From contig JBBFKQ010000003.1 in assembly GCA_037481935.1 (NCBI GenBank), positions 1-64,000 of the forward strand: a DNA stretch of 64,000 bases, written 5' to 3'. Shown here in pieces: positions 18,612 to 29,476 of the stretch. The notes beneath the pieces are model-generated. The model searched no databases and was not told the DNA's origin. It worked only from the letters and a program-made list of their open reading frames with translations. Position 1 is the stretch's first letter; each line of letters opens with the position of its first letter. This DNA is from Aquificaceae bacterium. Lineage in GTDB: Bacteria; Aquificota; Aquificia; Aquificales; Aquificaceae. The translations under genes were made by a program, and so were the position numbers.

Positions 18612-21095
18612 ATGCTCAGTCTCAGAGTGGCGGACATAATTGAAAGTGAAGAACCAGTGTGTCCTTCTGAATGCACGTTGAAAACTGCCTTTGAAAAAAT
18701 GAGGGAGGGAGGAAAGGGCTATGTGCTTCTCATGAAAAAAGAAGTTCCCATAGGGATAATAACAGAAAGGGACCTTCTAAGGTTAATCACAGAGAGTGTA
18801 TCCCTTGAAGAAAATGCTCTCAAATTCGCTTCAAAGAGCCTGATTTCGGTAAGAGAATACAGAGACATTTATTACGCCCTCAGTCTTATGGTAGAGAACG
18901 GCATAAGAAGGCTTGTGGTTGTAGACAGCGAAGGCAGGTTTATGGGAACTGTTACAATGGAGAAGGTGCTGAGCCATCTGGAGGAGGACTTTTTCAAAAG
19001 AAGAATGAAGGTCAGAGACCTTCTTCTGGATAAGGAGCTGGTATGGGTTGGAGAAAATACAAATCTCCTTGAGTGCCTCAAGCTTATGAAGGAAAAGAAC
19101 ATAGGAGCTCTACCCGTGCTGATAGGCGGTATGCCGGCAGGTGTAATAACCGAGAGGGACATTGTAAAGCTGTTTGACCGTATAGACCTTTCTGCCCCCG
19201 TAAGGTTATACATGAGTAAACCTGTGATAACTATAGACGAGGACGCTCCGGCAGAGCTTGCCCTCAAGATAATGGAGGAGAAAAACATAAGAAGGCTTGT
19301 GGTGGTGGATAGTAAGGGTTACGCCGTAGGAGTAATAAGCAACAGGGATATAGCGAGGAATGCCTACGAAGGATACTGGAAGTTTCTTGAGACAAAGCTC
19401 AGACACGCAAAGGATGTTTTAAATCTTCTTCCCGAGCCTACCTTTGAAGTTCTTGACATCTTTTCAAACCAGGTAATAGTCTGGATGAACGCAAAGGCTG
19501 TGGAACTTTTTGGTAATCTAATAGACCATGATATTACGGAAGTTGTCCCAGATAAGGATTGGTCTTATGTGTATTCAAGATTATTGAGAGAGAGAAAAGC
19601 CGAAAAATACAGGTTTGCATTGAAGGACAAGACCTATGAAATCTCTGCCAGCTATCTTTTTGTAGAGTCCCAGAAGATTAGAGGAAGGATAAAACTGATG
19701 CTCAGAGACATAACTCAGGAAACACTGTCCCACAAAACCATAGCAAGAGAGCTTGACAACTACAGGAGGATTATGAATTCTACAGAAGATATGATTATCG
19801 TATACGAAGCGGATAGCGGGACCATAAAGCTAGCAAACAGGGCAACTGTAAGAAAGCTTGGATACACGGAAGAGGAGCTTACACAGATGACCATATTCCA
19901 GATAGTGGATGCAGACCCAGAGTTTATAATCCAGAACATACAAAAAATTGTGAGAAGAGATGAAGTTGTAAGGGGCAGGAGGTATTATAAAGATATGTAT
20001 GGAAACAGACTGCCTGTGGAAATAACCGCAACAAAGGTTCACATGAACAGCACACCTTACATACTCATAGTTGCAAGAGATATAACAGACAGGCTGAAAC
20101 TTGAGGAGGAAATTGAGAGAAAGACAAGGGAACTTGAAAGCATTCATGATTTTATCCTTAACCTAAACAGATGTGGCTCAGAAGGCGAAGCCTACAATCT
20201 TCTTGCACACATGCTTGTAAAAATTTCAGGAGTGGACACGTTTGCTGTATATAGGATTAATCCCTCACTGAACAGGGTAGTTGACAGAATTATCTATGGA
20301 AACAGAGAATACACAGAGTGTCTTGAGGAAGGTCAGGACCCTTCCCTGTGTAAGGTCTTTCAGAGCACTCAGCCCTTCCTTGTAAGGGACAGAGAAGCGT
20401 ATTCATGTCCTTCTTTCAAGTCCATTTATGGTTCTTATATGTGTATGTCTGTGGTATCTGGAGGAAGGACAATAGCTCTTTTAAGTATGATATCTCGGAA
20501 GGAAAACTTTTTTGATAAGGAAAAGGTAGAGTTTATAGAAAACCTCGTTAATACCTTTACACCCTTCCTATCAAACCTGAGACTAATAGAAATAAACAGG
20601 GAACTCTCCATAAGAGACCCTCTTACCAATCTCTATAACAGGAGGTTTGTAACAGAGTTTCTACAAAAAGAACTGGAAAAGGCAAAAAGAAACAGGAGTT
20701 CCTTAGCTATACTTCTAATAGACCTTGACCACTTTAAAAAAATAAATGACACATATGGGCATCAGACGGGAGACTTATGTCTCAAGACCTTTTCTGAGGT
20801 GCTGACGAGGAGTATAAGAAGTATGGACATAGCAGGCAGGTGGGGGGGTGAGGAGTTTATAGTTATCCTTCCCGACGCATCAAGGGCCGACGCAGTCGCA
20901 GTGGCAAACAGGATAAGAGAAGCCATAAAAAGAAGCGTGGTCTACGCCGAAGGATTAAAGCCTGTAAGCATCAGTGCCAGCTTTGGAGTGGCTACATTTC
21001 CCGACAATGGTGAAGATGTGGACGAGCTCATAAAGGTTGCGGACGGCAAGTTATACATGGCAAAGATGGAGGGCAGGGACAGAGTAATTCCATGA
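18612..21095 (+). CDS. CBS-PAS-GAF-GGDEF diguanylate cyclase
   Basis: 827 residues, with no membrane segment. Four CBS repeats fill about 1-250, followed by two PAS-like domains (about 265-365 and 380-490; the second ends IVARDITDR). A cysteine-rich GAF-like region covers about 505-650, and GGDEF about 660-827 with the active-site motif GRWGGEEF. An inhibitory RxxD site (RSMD) lies five residues before GGEEF, so c-di-GMP product inhibition is expected. No EAL or HD-GYP domain is present. The CBS repeats suggest adenine-nucleotide sensing and PAS/GAF suggest redox or small-molecule input. It overlaps radA by 4 bases. Confidence 0.9.
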   Translation: MLSLRVADIIESEEPVCPSECTLKTAFEKMREGGKGYVLLMKKEVPIGIITERDLLRLITESVSLEENALKFASKSLISVREYRDIYYALSLMVENGIRRLVVVDSEGRFMGTVTMEKVLSHLEEDFFKRRMKVRDLLLDKELVWVGENTNLLECLKLMKEKNIGALPVLIGGMPAGVITERDIVKLFDRIDLSAPVRLYMSKPVITIDEDAPAELALKIMEEKNIRRLVVVDSKGYAVGVISNRDIARNAYEGYWKFLETKLRHAKDVLNLLPEPTFEVLDIFSNQVIVWMNAKAVELFGNLIDHDITEVVPDKDWSYVYSRLLRERKAEKYRFALKDKTYEISASYLFVESQKIRGRIKLMLRDITQETLSHKTIARELDNYRRIMNSTEDMIIVYEADSGTIKLANRATVRKLGYTEEELTQMTIFQIVDADPEFIIQNIQKIVRRDEVVRGRRYYKDMYGNRLPVEITATKVHMNSTPYILIVARDITDRLKLEEEIERKTRELESIHDFILNLNRCGSEGEAYNLLAHMLVKISGVDTFAVYRINPSLNRVVDRIIYGNREYTECLEEGQDPSLCKVFQSTQPFLVRDREAYSCPSFKSIYGSYMCMSVVSGGRTIALLSMISRKENFFDKEKVEFIENLVNTFTPFLSNLRLIEINRELSIRDPLTNLYNRRFVTEFLQKELEKAKRNRSSLAILLIDLDHFKKINDTYGHQTGDLCLKTFSEVLTRSIRSMDIAGRWGGEEFIVILPDASRADAVAVANRIREAIKRSVVYAEGLKPVSISASFGVATFPDNGEDVDELIKVADGKLYMAKMEGRDRVIP

Positions 21096-22426
21096 AAAAG
21101 GTAAAAAACCTCTTCGTATGCCAGGAGTGTGGATATTCAAGCTCAAGATGGCTCGGGAAGTGTCCTGGTTGCGGTGCCTGGAATTCAATGGTGGAAGAGG
21201 TGGAAGTAAAGGGCCTTGCCAGAGTTCTAGAAAAAAAGCATCATCCAAAACCCCTCTTCCGCTGGGAAGGGGAGGAAAGCTTCAGACTCAGCACTGGTTT
21301 CTCGGGTCTTGACCAGGCACTGGGTGGTGGACTGGTAAAGGGACAGGTCATACTTCTTGCGGGTGAGCCAGGGATAGGCAAGTCCACGCTACTTCTACAG
21401 GTATGTGAAGAGTTTTCAAGAATCTACGGACCGGTTCTCTACATCTCCGGTGAGGAATCACCCTCACAGATTGCAGTAAGGGCAAAAAGGCTCGGGGTTG
21501 GCTCAGAGAGCCTCCTTGTCTTTCCGGAGACGAACCTTGAGACTATTATTGAAACCCTTGGGGAAGAAAAGCCTTCTCTTCTTGTAGTAGATTCGGTGCA
21601 GACACTTTACAGCTCAAACCTTGAATCTTCTCCGGGCTCTGTGGCACAGGTCAGGGAGTGTGCCTTCAGGCTATCAGAAGCCTGTAAGCTCCTCAACATT
21701 CCCCTTTTCCTCGTGGGTCAGGTGAACAAAGAGGGCGTGCTTGCTGGTCCAAAGGTGCTGGAGCACATAGTGGATACGGTGCTCTACTTTGAAGGAGAGA
21801 GGTTTAACTTCTACAGGGTGGTGAAGGTGGTAAAGAATCGTTTCGGCGCTTCAGGCACTGTGGCCGTATTCAAGATGTCTGGGTCGGGGCTTGAGGAGGT
21901 GCCAGAGCCTTCAGCCTTTTTCCTTCAGGAAAGGGCTGGATCCTCGGGGAGCGTTATATTCCCGCATACGGAGGGTAGCAAGCCCGTGCTTCTGGAGGTT
22001 CAGGCTCTCACCATACAGGCGCTATATACCACTCCCCAGAGAAGAACCCAGGGATTTGACCCTAACAGGCTATCTCTCATACTTGCAGTGCTTGAAAAGG
22101 AAGCAAAGGTGTTTACAAGAGACAGGGATGTGTTCGTGAACATAGTGGGTGGTGTGAGGGTGGAAGAGCCAGCGGTAGACCTGGCGGTTGCCCTTGCAGT
22201 GGTAAGCTCAGTAAAGGAAAAACCTGTGGGTGATGTGCTCGTTTTTGGAGAGCTGGGTCTCTCTGGAGAGGTCAGGTCAATCCATTTTGCACAGGAAAGA
22301 CTCAGGGAAGGGCTCAGATTCGGTTTTAAAAAGGCCATAATTCCAGCGGGCTGCAGTATAGAAGTGGAGGGTATGGAAGTGGCTGGTGTGAGGCATATAA
22401 AGGAGGCCCTTGAGTTTATAATTTAG
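21092..22426 (+). CDS. radA: DNA repair protein RadA (Sms)
   Basis: 444 residues. The N-terminal zinc finger has two CxxC pairs (CQECGYSS and CPGCGAW). A RecA-like core follows with Walker A GEPGIGKSTLLLQ near residue 92 and the RadA-specific VKNRFGASG near residue 250, then a Lon-like C-terminal domain. RadA is a branch-migration helicase that helps process recombination intermediates. ATGA overlap with the upstream GGDEF gene indicates coupled translation; the response regulator follows after 3 bases. Confidence 0.95.
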   Translation: MKKVKNLFVCQECGYSSSRWLGKCPGCGAWNSMVEEVEVKGLARVLEKKHHPKPLFRWEGEESFRLSTGFSGLDQALGGGLVKGQVILLAGEPGIGKSTLLLQVCEEFSRIYGPVLYISGEESPSQIAVRAKRLGVGSESLLVFPETNLETIIETLGEEKPSLLVVDSVQTLYSSNLESSPGSVAQVRECAFRLSEACKLLNIPLFLVGQVNKEGVLAGPKVLEHIVDTVLYFEGERFNFYRVVKVVKNRFGASGTVAVFKMSGSGLEEVPEPSAFFLQERAGSSGSVIFPHTEGSKPVLLEVQALTIQALYTTPQRRTQGFDPNRLSLILAVLEKEAKVFTRDRDVFVNIVGGVRVEEPAVDLAVALAVVSSVKEKPVGDVLVFGELGLSGEVRSIHFAQERLREGLRFGFKKAIIPAGCSIEVEGMEVAGVRHIKEALEFII

Positions 22427-22429
22427 ACT

Positions 22430-23077
22430 GTGAAGGTGCTTCTTGTGGAGGATGACAGACTACTGGGGGAGTCTCTTAAAGAATACTTAGGGTCAGAAGG
22501 CTTTGTGGTGGACTGGATATACGACAGCAGGGAGTTTTTTGACCTTCTTCAGGTGTCTTCCTACGATGTTATAGTGCTTGACCTGATGATGCCCCATGTG
22601 AGCGGAGAGCAGCTTCTGAGAGGACTTAGAGAGAAGGGAGATAAAACCTCCGTGCTTATTCTGACAGCAAAGGGAAGGCTTGAGGACAAAGAAAGATGCT
22701 TTTCTCTGGGTGCGGATGATTATCTGACAAAACCCTTTGAACCCAGGGAGCTTCTACTCAGGCTCAGGGCTCTACACAGAAGGGTTGTAAGGGATGAAAG
22801 GCTGAAGCTGGGAGGGGTTGAAATAGACCTTCAAGCGGGCAGAGTATGGGTCGAGAGCAGAGAAATAAGACTTGGCAGAAAAGAGTGGCTTCTTCTTAAG
22901 CATCTGGTGGAAAACAGGGGAAGGTTTGTCTCCACAGAAGAGCTTCTCAACTATGTGTGGGGAGATGAGCCAGTTGGGGATGAGGTGGTCCGGGCTCACA
23001 TAAAAAACCTCAGGAGGCTTCTGCCTGAGGGCTTTATAACCTCTCAGAAGGGAAGGGGATACAGGGTTGAAGGCTGA
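22430..23077 (+). CDS. OmpR-family response regulator
   Basis: 215 residues from a GTG start (MKVLLVEDD). The receiver domain (1-115) has the acidic pocket ED at 8-9, phosphoacceptor aspartate in VIVLDLMMP (near residue 51) and lysine in LTKPF. The C-terminal winged helix (about 125-215) includes LLKHLVENRGRFVSTEELLNY. It overlaps the histidine kinase gene by 11 bases. The signal and target genes cannot be told from sequence. Confidence 0.92.
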   Translation: MKVLLVEDDRLLGESLKEYLGSEGFVVDWIYDSREFFDLLQVSSYDVIVLDLMMPHVSGEQLLRGLREKGDKTSVLILTAKGRLEDKERCFSLGADDYLTKPFEPRELLLRLRALHRRVVRDERLKLGGVEIDLQAGRVWVESREIRLGRKEWLLLKHLVENRGRFVSTEELLNYVWGDEPVGDEVVRAHIKNLRRLLPEGFITSQKGRGYRVEG

Positions 23078-24044
23078 GAAGTTCTGGCTTTACTTTTCTC
23101 TTTCTCTGCTTCTTGTTGCCGGTTTAAGCCTGATAAATCTGGTGGTTTTTCTTGAACTCAAAAGGCTGGGTGAGGAGAGCCTTTACAGGATTGCCTACCA
23201 GCACTTTCTTAACTATCTTCAAAACCCACAGCACAGGGGCGACGAAGACTTTCTCATAAATCCGCCGGAAGGAAGCCAGCACAGAATTTACATCTTTGAG
23301 GACCCCACCAATCCCCTGAGGACCATAAGGGTTGGGGTCAGGGAGGAATTCCTCAAGGAGAGAACTGACAGCCTTGTAAAGAGGCTTCTTTTTTTGGAAT
23401 TTTTCCTTGTTTTCACGCTAGTTTTTCTCTACCAGAGGGTGGTGGAGGGCTACCTTACAAGGCTCAGAGAAAAGGAAGAGTGGATTAAGGGGCTCTTGCT
23501 CTCTCTTGCACACAGGCTTGGAAATTTTCTGGCAACCCAGAGGGTTCTGCTCGCAATACTTAAAAAATCCCATCCAGAAGACCAGAACCTTAAAAGGTTA
23601 GAAAAGAGCCTGGAAAAGGTTCAGAGGGAGCTCAGCCTCTTTATAAACCCGGTGATGGAGGACAGAGTTGACAAAAGGCAACTCCTTAACTTAAAGGAGC
23701 TTGTAGAGGAAATCCTCAACTTTTTTGAAGAGGAAAAAGAAGGCAAAAGGCTAATCCTGAAAGTCAGAGACCTCTATGTGCGTATGAACAGAGAAGACCT
23801 TCAGGATGTGCTGTATAACCTTATAGGCAATGCCATAAAGCACTCAAGAGGGTTCGTGCACATAAAAACATGCAGCAGAAGGGACCTTCTTGTGGTAAGA
23901 AACGATATGAGCCCTGTTGAAAATCATGGTATGGGGCTTGGTGTTGAGCTCACACGCAGGATACTTGAAAAATACGGCTTTAGGCTGAAGATAAGCCTCA
24001 GGAAGCACTACACCGCCTTTATACAGTTCAAAAAGCGGGAGTAA
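23067..24044 (+). CDS. Sensor histidine kinase
   Basis: 325 residues from a TTG start preceded by GGAAGGGG. Two membrane helices (about 7-30 and 110-128) bracket a short 80-residue extracytoplasmic region. The phosphoacceptor helix reads SLAHRLGNFLATQ, a variant of the usual H-E-L-R-T/N-P context. The ATPase domain has an N-box YNLIGNAIKHS and G-box GMGLGVELTRRILEKYG; the first glycine box is short. It is the cognate partner of the preceding regulator by overlap. The last 17 bases overlap convergent hisS. Confidence 0.85.
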   Translation: MKAEKFWLYFSLSLLLVAGLSLINLVVFLELKRLGEESLYRIAYQHFLNYLQNPQHRGDEDFLINPPEGSQHRIYIFEDPTNPLRTIRVGVREEFLKERTDSLVKRLLFLEFFLVFTLVFLYQRVVEGYLTRLREKEEWIKGLLLSLAHRLGNFLATQRVLLAILKKSHPEDQNLKRLEKSLEKVQRELSLFINPVMEDRVDKRQLLNLKELVEEILNFFEEEKEGKRLILKVRDLYVRMNREDLQDVLYNLIGNAIKHSRGFVHIKTCSRRDLLVVRNDMSPVENHGMGLGVELTRRILEKYGFRLKISLRKHYTAFIQFKKRE

Positions 24045-25242
24045 ATTCCACCCTGACTTGATTCCCAGAATCCATATCCTTGAGTGTGTAAAAGCCCCCA
24101 GACTTCTCTTCCTCACCAACTATCACAGCGTAGTTTGCTCCCAGCCTGTTGGCAAGTTCAAGCTGCTTTTTGAGGCCTCCCTTTCTGTAGGAGAACTCAA
24201 CCCTTTTGCCTTCCCCCCTGAGAGCCTTCGCCACCTGAAGGGCATAATCAAGCACATTACCAAAGGGTATGACCAGATAGAGAGGGTCTTCTGAGGGGGA
24301 GTTTTTAACAAGCATGGAAAGCCTCTCCAGCCCAACAGCAAAGCCAATTGCCGGAGTGGGTGGACCACCAAACTCTTCCACAAGATAATCGTATCTGCCG
24401 CCCGCCACCACAGTAATACCGAGCTCCTCAGAAACAGCCTCAAAGACAGTCTTTGTGTAGTAATCAAGGCCTCTGACAAGGTTTGGATTCTCCCTGTAGG
24501 GAATGGAAAGGGAGTTGAGGTATTCTTTGAGGCTTGAGTAATGCTCTCTGCACTCATCACAGAGAAAGTCCACCATCTTGGGTGCATCTATCACCGCCTC
24601 TTTGCAGGTGGGCACCTTGCAGTCTAGAACCCTGAGGGGGTTCCTGTCCTTTCTGTCAAGGCATACCTCACAGAGATGGCCCTCTACACCATTGAGAAAC
24701 TCCGTGAGTGCCTGCCTGTAGGCTGGTCTGCAGACCCTACAACCTATGGAGTTTATCTCTATCACAACCCTCACACCGAGCTCAGAGAGTATCTCATAAA
24801 GGAGCTGTATGAGCTCGGCATCCACCACAGGCTCCAGACTTCCAAAAACTTCAGCACCGAGCTGATGAAACTGCCTGTATCTCCCTGCCTGTGGACGCTC
24901 GTAGCGGAACATGGGCCCCTCGTAGAAGAGTTTTACGTAGGGTTTTAGTGCATATAGCTTGTTCTGGACAAAGGCTCTGACCGCACCAGCTGTGCCCTCT
25001 GGCCTGAGGGCAAGCCATCTTCCTTTCCTGTCCTGAAAGACAAACATCTCCTTCTGCACTATGTCCGTAACCTCACCTATGCTCCTCTGGAAAACTTCAA
25101 GGTATTCCACAACTGGAAGCACTATTTCCTCAAAGTTATACAGCCTCAACTTTTCTCTTATGAAGTCAGAAAGGTATCTGAACTTTTTAAGCTCCTCTCC
25201 ATAAAGGTCATGGAAGCCTCTTACACCCTGAAACTCAGGCAT
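24028..25242 (-). CDS. hisS: Histidyl-tRNA synthetase
   Basis: 404 residues, class II. Motif 1 region LPVVEYLEVFQRSIG, motif 2 LALRPEGTAGAVRAF and motif 3 AIGFAVGLERL are present, along with the HisRS histidine A motif GLDYYTKTVFE and a C-terminal anticodon domain. A cysteine-rich insertion (CEVCLDRKDRNPLRVLDC, CKEA, CDEC) resembles the zinc-ribbon-like insertion of many bacterial HisRS. A TATAAT lies 8 bases before the ATG. Confidence 0.95.
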   Translation of the reverse strand: MPEFQGVRGFHDLYGEELKKFRYLSDFIREKLRLYNFEEIVLPVVEYLEVFQRSIGEVTDIVQKEMFVFQDRKGRWLALRPEGTAGAVRAFVQNKLYALKPYVKLFYEGPMFRYERPQAGRYRQFHQLGAEVFGSLEPVVDAELIQLLYEILSELGVRVVIEINSIGCRVCRPAYRQALTEFLNGVEGHLCEVCLDRKDRNPLRVLDCKVPTCKEAVIDAPKMVDFLCDECREHYSSLKEYLNSLSIPYRENPNLVRGLDYYTKTVFEAVSEELGITVVAGGRYDYLVEEFGGPPTPAIGFAVGLERLSMLVKNSPSEDPLYLVIPFGNVLDYALQVAKALRGEGKRVEFSYRKGGLKKQLELANRLGANYAVIVGEEEKSGGFYTLKDMDSGNQVRVEFTPAF

Positions 25243-25250
25243 AGAGATTA

Positions 25251-25256
25251 ATTATA
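25251..25256 (-). promoter_or_regulatory. -10 box 8 bases before hisS start
   Basis: Exact TATAAT on the minus strand, 8 bases before the hisS ATG, no Shine-Dalgarno in between and a weak -35 at best. It points to a leaderless hisS transcript. Confidence 0.45.
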
Positions 25257-25267
25257 GTCCTCCAGGG

Positions 25268-25295
25268 TTGACACTCTACAGTTTTGGCTTAGAAT
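25268..25295 (+). promoter_or_regulatory. Sigma-70 promoter for the hemA-murA operon
   Basis: TTGACA at 25268-25273 and TAGAAT at 25290-25295 with a 16-base spacer. It precedes the membrane-protein gene at 25313 and would drive the run through cupin, hemA, Lrp-like, the 58-residue protein and murA. Confidence 0.65.
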
Positions 25296-25312
25296 ATAAG
25301 TAAAGATTTACT

Positions 25313-25759
25313 ATGAAAGAGCTTGTGCTTTTCCTTCACATAGTCCTTGCATCCCTGTGGGTGGGTGGGATGCTCTTCCTGGTTCTTGTTCTAGCTCCCT
25401 TTGTGAGAAAACTTCCCATAAGAGACCAGGCCTTTCAGGAGGTGGGCAGACGTTTCAGCCTGTATGGAACACTGGGTTCACTTTCCCTTCTTTTTCTTAC
25501 AGGGCTCTTGAACATACATTACATACTGGGCTTTTCAGGCCTCCTTGACCTTTCAAACCCTTACACCAGGACTCTTATGCACAAGCTGATAGTCTTTTTT
25601 TTCATAGTTGTAGTCTCACTAGTTCATGACCTTTACTTTGGACCAAAGTCTGCAGGCTCCGCCTTTCATAGAGGTCTGGCGAGACTTCTTGGCTTTATAA
25701 ACCTGCTCCTCAGTTTTTTGGTAGTCTACCTTGCAGTAAAACTCAGGTTTGGAGGTTAA
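25313..25759 (+). CDS. Four-helix membrane protein (CopD/DUF2269-like)
   Basis: 148 residues with four hydrophobic segments. The N-terminus (LVLFLHIVLASLWVGGMLFL) has the H....W.GG pattern seen in CopD, HemJ and DUF2269-type heme- or copper-associated membrane proteins. HKLIVFFFIV in helix 3 supplies a second conserved-looking histidine. Its place two genes before hemA makes a heme-related role attractive, but this is inference; family membership is approximate. First gene after a good promoter. Confidence 0.6.
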   Translation: MKELVLFLHIVLASLWVGGMLFLVLVLAPFVRKLPIRDQAFQEVGRRFSLYGTLGSLSLLFLTGLLNIHYILGFSGLLDLSNPYTRTLMHKLIVFFFIVVVSLVHDLYFGPKSAGSAFHRGLARLLGFINLLLSFLVVYLAVKLRFGG

Positions 25760-25761
25760 AG

Positions 25762-26064
25762 ATGGCAAAACTTTTGAAAGCAGAGGGTGTTTTTTCGGAT
25801 TTCATGCCAGCAAAAAAGGCCCTTCATGTGGAGGAAGACTTAAGGTGCATTGCCTTTTATCTCAAGGCTGGTCAGAAGATAAACCTTCATACATCACCGC
25901 ACAGAGTTATCACCCTCGTGCTTCAGGGTGAAGGAGACTTTTTTGTGGGGTCGGAAGAAAAGAGGGAAAGACTTGGAAAGGGAGAAGCTCTCCTCTACGA
26001 ACCCAATGAGCCTCATGGTTTTCAGGCCGTGGAGGATATGGTGGTTGTGGCTATTGTGGTGTGA
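25762..26064 (+). CDS. Cupin domain protein
   Basis: 100 residues forming a single small beta-barrel cupin. Motif 1 appears as KINLHTSPHRVITLVLQGEGDF (shown here in part: H..PH..ITLVLQGEG), motif 2 as LLYEPNEPHGFQA. The histidines are suitable metal ligands. Two bases separate it from the upstream membrane-protein gene, and its stop overlaps a GTG in the hemA frame. Substrate is unknown. Confidence 0.75.
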   Translation: MAKLLKAEGVFSDFMPAKKALHVEEDLRCIAFYLKAGQKINLHTSPHRVITLVLQGEGDFFVGSEEKRERLGKGEALLYEPNEPHGFQAVEDMVVVAIVV

Positions 26065-26075
26065 TATATTTATAC

Positions 26076-27305
26076 ATGATGTATCGCATATTTGTCTGGG
26101 GTGTAAACTTCAAAACTGCCCCCGTGGAGCAGAGGGAGCTCCTCGCCTGTAGCAGGGAAGATGCCTATTATCTTTTGCCACCCCTCAAAACCATAAGGGG
26201 TATAAGGGAGATAATACTTCTCTCCACCTGTAACAGGGTAGAGGTTTACACTGTTGCTGAAGACTACGAGCCTATGAACAGGCTCGTGCTTGAACTTCTC
26301 CAGCTCAAAGGTGTGGACACAAGGCTGCGGAAAAATTCCTTCTTCCTTGAAGATGGTCTGGCGGTTGCGCATGTCTTTAAGGTTGCAAGCGGGCTTGAGT
26401 CCATGGTGGTTGGGGAAACTCAGATAGTCAGCCAGTTCAAAGAGGCATACAGAGTAGCCAGAGAGCTCCACTGCACTGGGAAGGTCCTGAACAGGCTATA
26501 TGAAAAGGCTCTCAGAACTGCCAAGCGGGTCCGGACAGAGACGGGAATAAGCAGAAATGCAGTATCGGTAAGCTATGTGGCTGTGGAGCTAGCCAAGAGA
26601 ATATTCGGAAGCCTTGCACGCACAAAGGTTCTCCTCGTTGGCGCCGGGGAAATGGCTGAGCTCTCTGCCAAGTATCTGAGGAAGCTGCAGGCGCATCTGT
26701 TTATAAGCAACAGAACCTACGAGAGGGCAGTAGAGCTGGCTAAGGAGCTTCAGGGGCATGTGTTGAGGTTTGAAGAGCTGTCCGAACACCTTCATGACTT
26801 TGACATAGTCATAGTCTCAACGGGCAGCAAAAAATTCGTCATAGACCATCAGATGGTAAAAAAGGCAATAAGAAGAAGGAACTACAAGCCAATCTTCTTC
26901 ATAGACATATCCGTTCCTAGAAATGTGGACCCTGAAGTAAACGAGATTGATGAGGTATTTCTCTACAACATAGATGATCTGCAGGAGGTGGCGGAGAAAA
27001 ATCTGAGGGAGAGGTTGAAGGAAAAGGAGAAAGGGGAGATAATCGTGTGGGATGAGGTGAGTAAGTTTATGAAGTGGCTGGAGTTTCTCAGGGTTGAGAA
27101 AGAGATAGTAAACATAAAAGAAGCATGGAAAGATGTGGAGGAAAGAGAGCCCAGGGTAAGAAGGCTGGTTCACCTTGCAGTGGAGGAGATAAGAAAGGAC
27201 CCGTCCCTTGCAGAGAAGTTGGTTAAAATATTCTTGCAGGAGGTGGAATATGCAGACTCAGAGCGAAGGCTATCCCATGTCCATAACAGAGCTTATGGAG
27301 CTTGA
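26076..27305 (+). CDS. hemA: Glutamyl-tRNA reductase
   Basis: 409 residues from ATG 26076. GTG 26061, overlapping the cupin stop, is the alternative and would add five residues. The active-site cysteine motif LLSTCNRVEVY, the glutamate-recognition region GLESMVVGETQIVSQFK, the NADPH Rossmann motif VLLVGAGEMAELSA and a C-terminal dimerisation helix are present. It reduces glutamyl-tRNA to glutamate-1-semialdehyde, the first committed step of the C5 heme pathway. hemC and hemB are not adjacent. Confidence 0.95.
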   Translation: MMYRIFVWGVNFKTAPVEQRELLACSREDAYYLLPPLKTIRGIREIILLSTCNRVEVYTVAEDYEPMNRLVLELLQLKGVDTRLRKNSFFLEDGLAVAHVFKVASGLESMVVGETQIVSQFKEAYRVARELHCTGKVLNRLYEKALRTAKRVRTETGISRNAVSVSYVAVELAKRIFGSLARTKVLLVGAGEMAELSAKYLRKLQAHLFISNRTYERAVELAKELQGHVLRFEELSEHLHDFDIVIVSTGSKKFVIDHQMVKKAIRRRNYKPIFFIDISVPRNVDPEVNEIDEVFLYNIDDLQEVAEKNLRERLKEKEKGEIIVWDEVSKFMKWLEFLRVEKEIVNIKEAWKDVEEREPRVRRLVHLAVEEIRKDPSLAEKLVKIFLQEVEYADSERRLSHVHNRAYGA

Positions 27306-27545
27306 GAGCGAATACTCCATAAAGGCATACGTGCTAATAAAGGCTGACCCGAGGGAGATTCCTTCCATAATGCTGGCTCTCTCAACCTTTGAAGGTGTAA
27401 AAACCGCAGATGTGGTAACAGGTCCCTACGATATCATAGTTTTTGCAGAACTCAAGAATCAGGATGAACTTGGCAGGCTTGTAATAAACAAGATACACTC
27501 TCTGGAAGGGGTGAAGGAAGCTCTTACCTGCGTGGTAGTGAGGAT

Positions 27546-27549
<4 letters not shown>
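27250..27549 (+). CDS. Stand-alone Lrp/AsnC ligand-binding (RAM) domain protein
   Basis: 99 residues from ATG 27250, chosen because AGGAGG stands 6 bases before it inside the 3' end of hemA (56-base overlap). There is no helix-turn-helix. The sequence (KAYVLIKADPREIPSIMLAL, VKTADVVTGPYDIIVFAE) is the beta-alpha-beta-beta-alpha-beta RAM fold of Lrp proteins. Such single-domain proteins form oligomers that bind amino acids or other effectors and may act with a full-length regulator. Confidence 0.8.
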
Positions 27550-29417
<1,868 letters not shown>

Positions 29418-29443
29418 CTCCTTTAAGGTTTTTCTGTAAATTT

Positions 29444-29471
29444 ATTTTAGTCCTTTATTGTAAAATGTCAA
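29444..29471 (-). promoter_or_regulatory. Sigma-70 promoter of the Hsp20 gene
   Basis: On the minus strand, TTGACA (29466-29471) and TAAAAT (29444-29449) with a 16-base spacer, about 26 bases before the Hsp20 ATG. The box begins just after the ubiX stop, separating Hsp20 from ubiX. It is a housekeeping-type rather than sigma-32-type promoter. Confidence 0.7.
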
Positions 29472-29476
29472 GGGCT

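Noticed and set aside
24028-25242. hisS as a HisZ regulatory subunit for the short HisG
   Set aside because: Histidine-binding and class II catalytic motifs of a true synthetase are intact and the gene is far from hisG.
29418-29476. CIRCE or sigma-32-type element before Hsp20
   Set aside because: No inverted repeat of the CIRCE type is visible; the sequence is a plain TTGACA/TAAAAT promoter.
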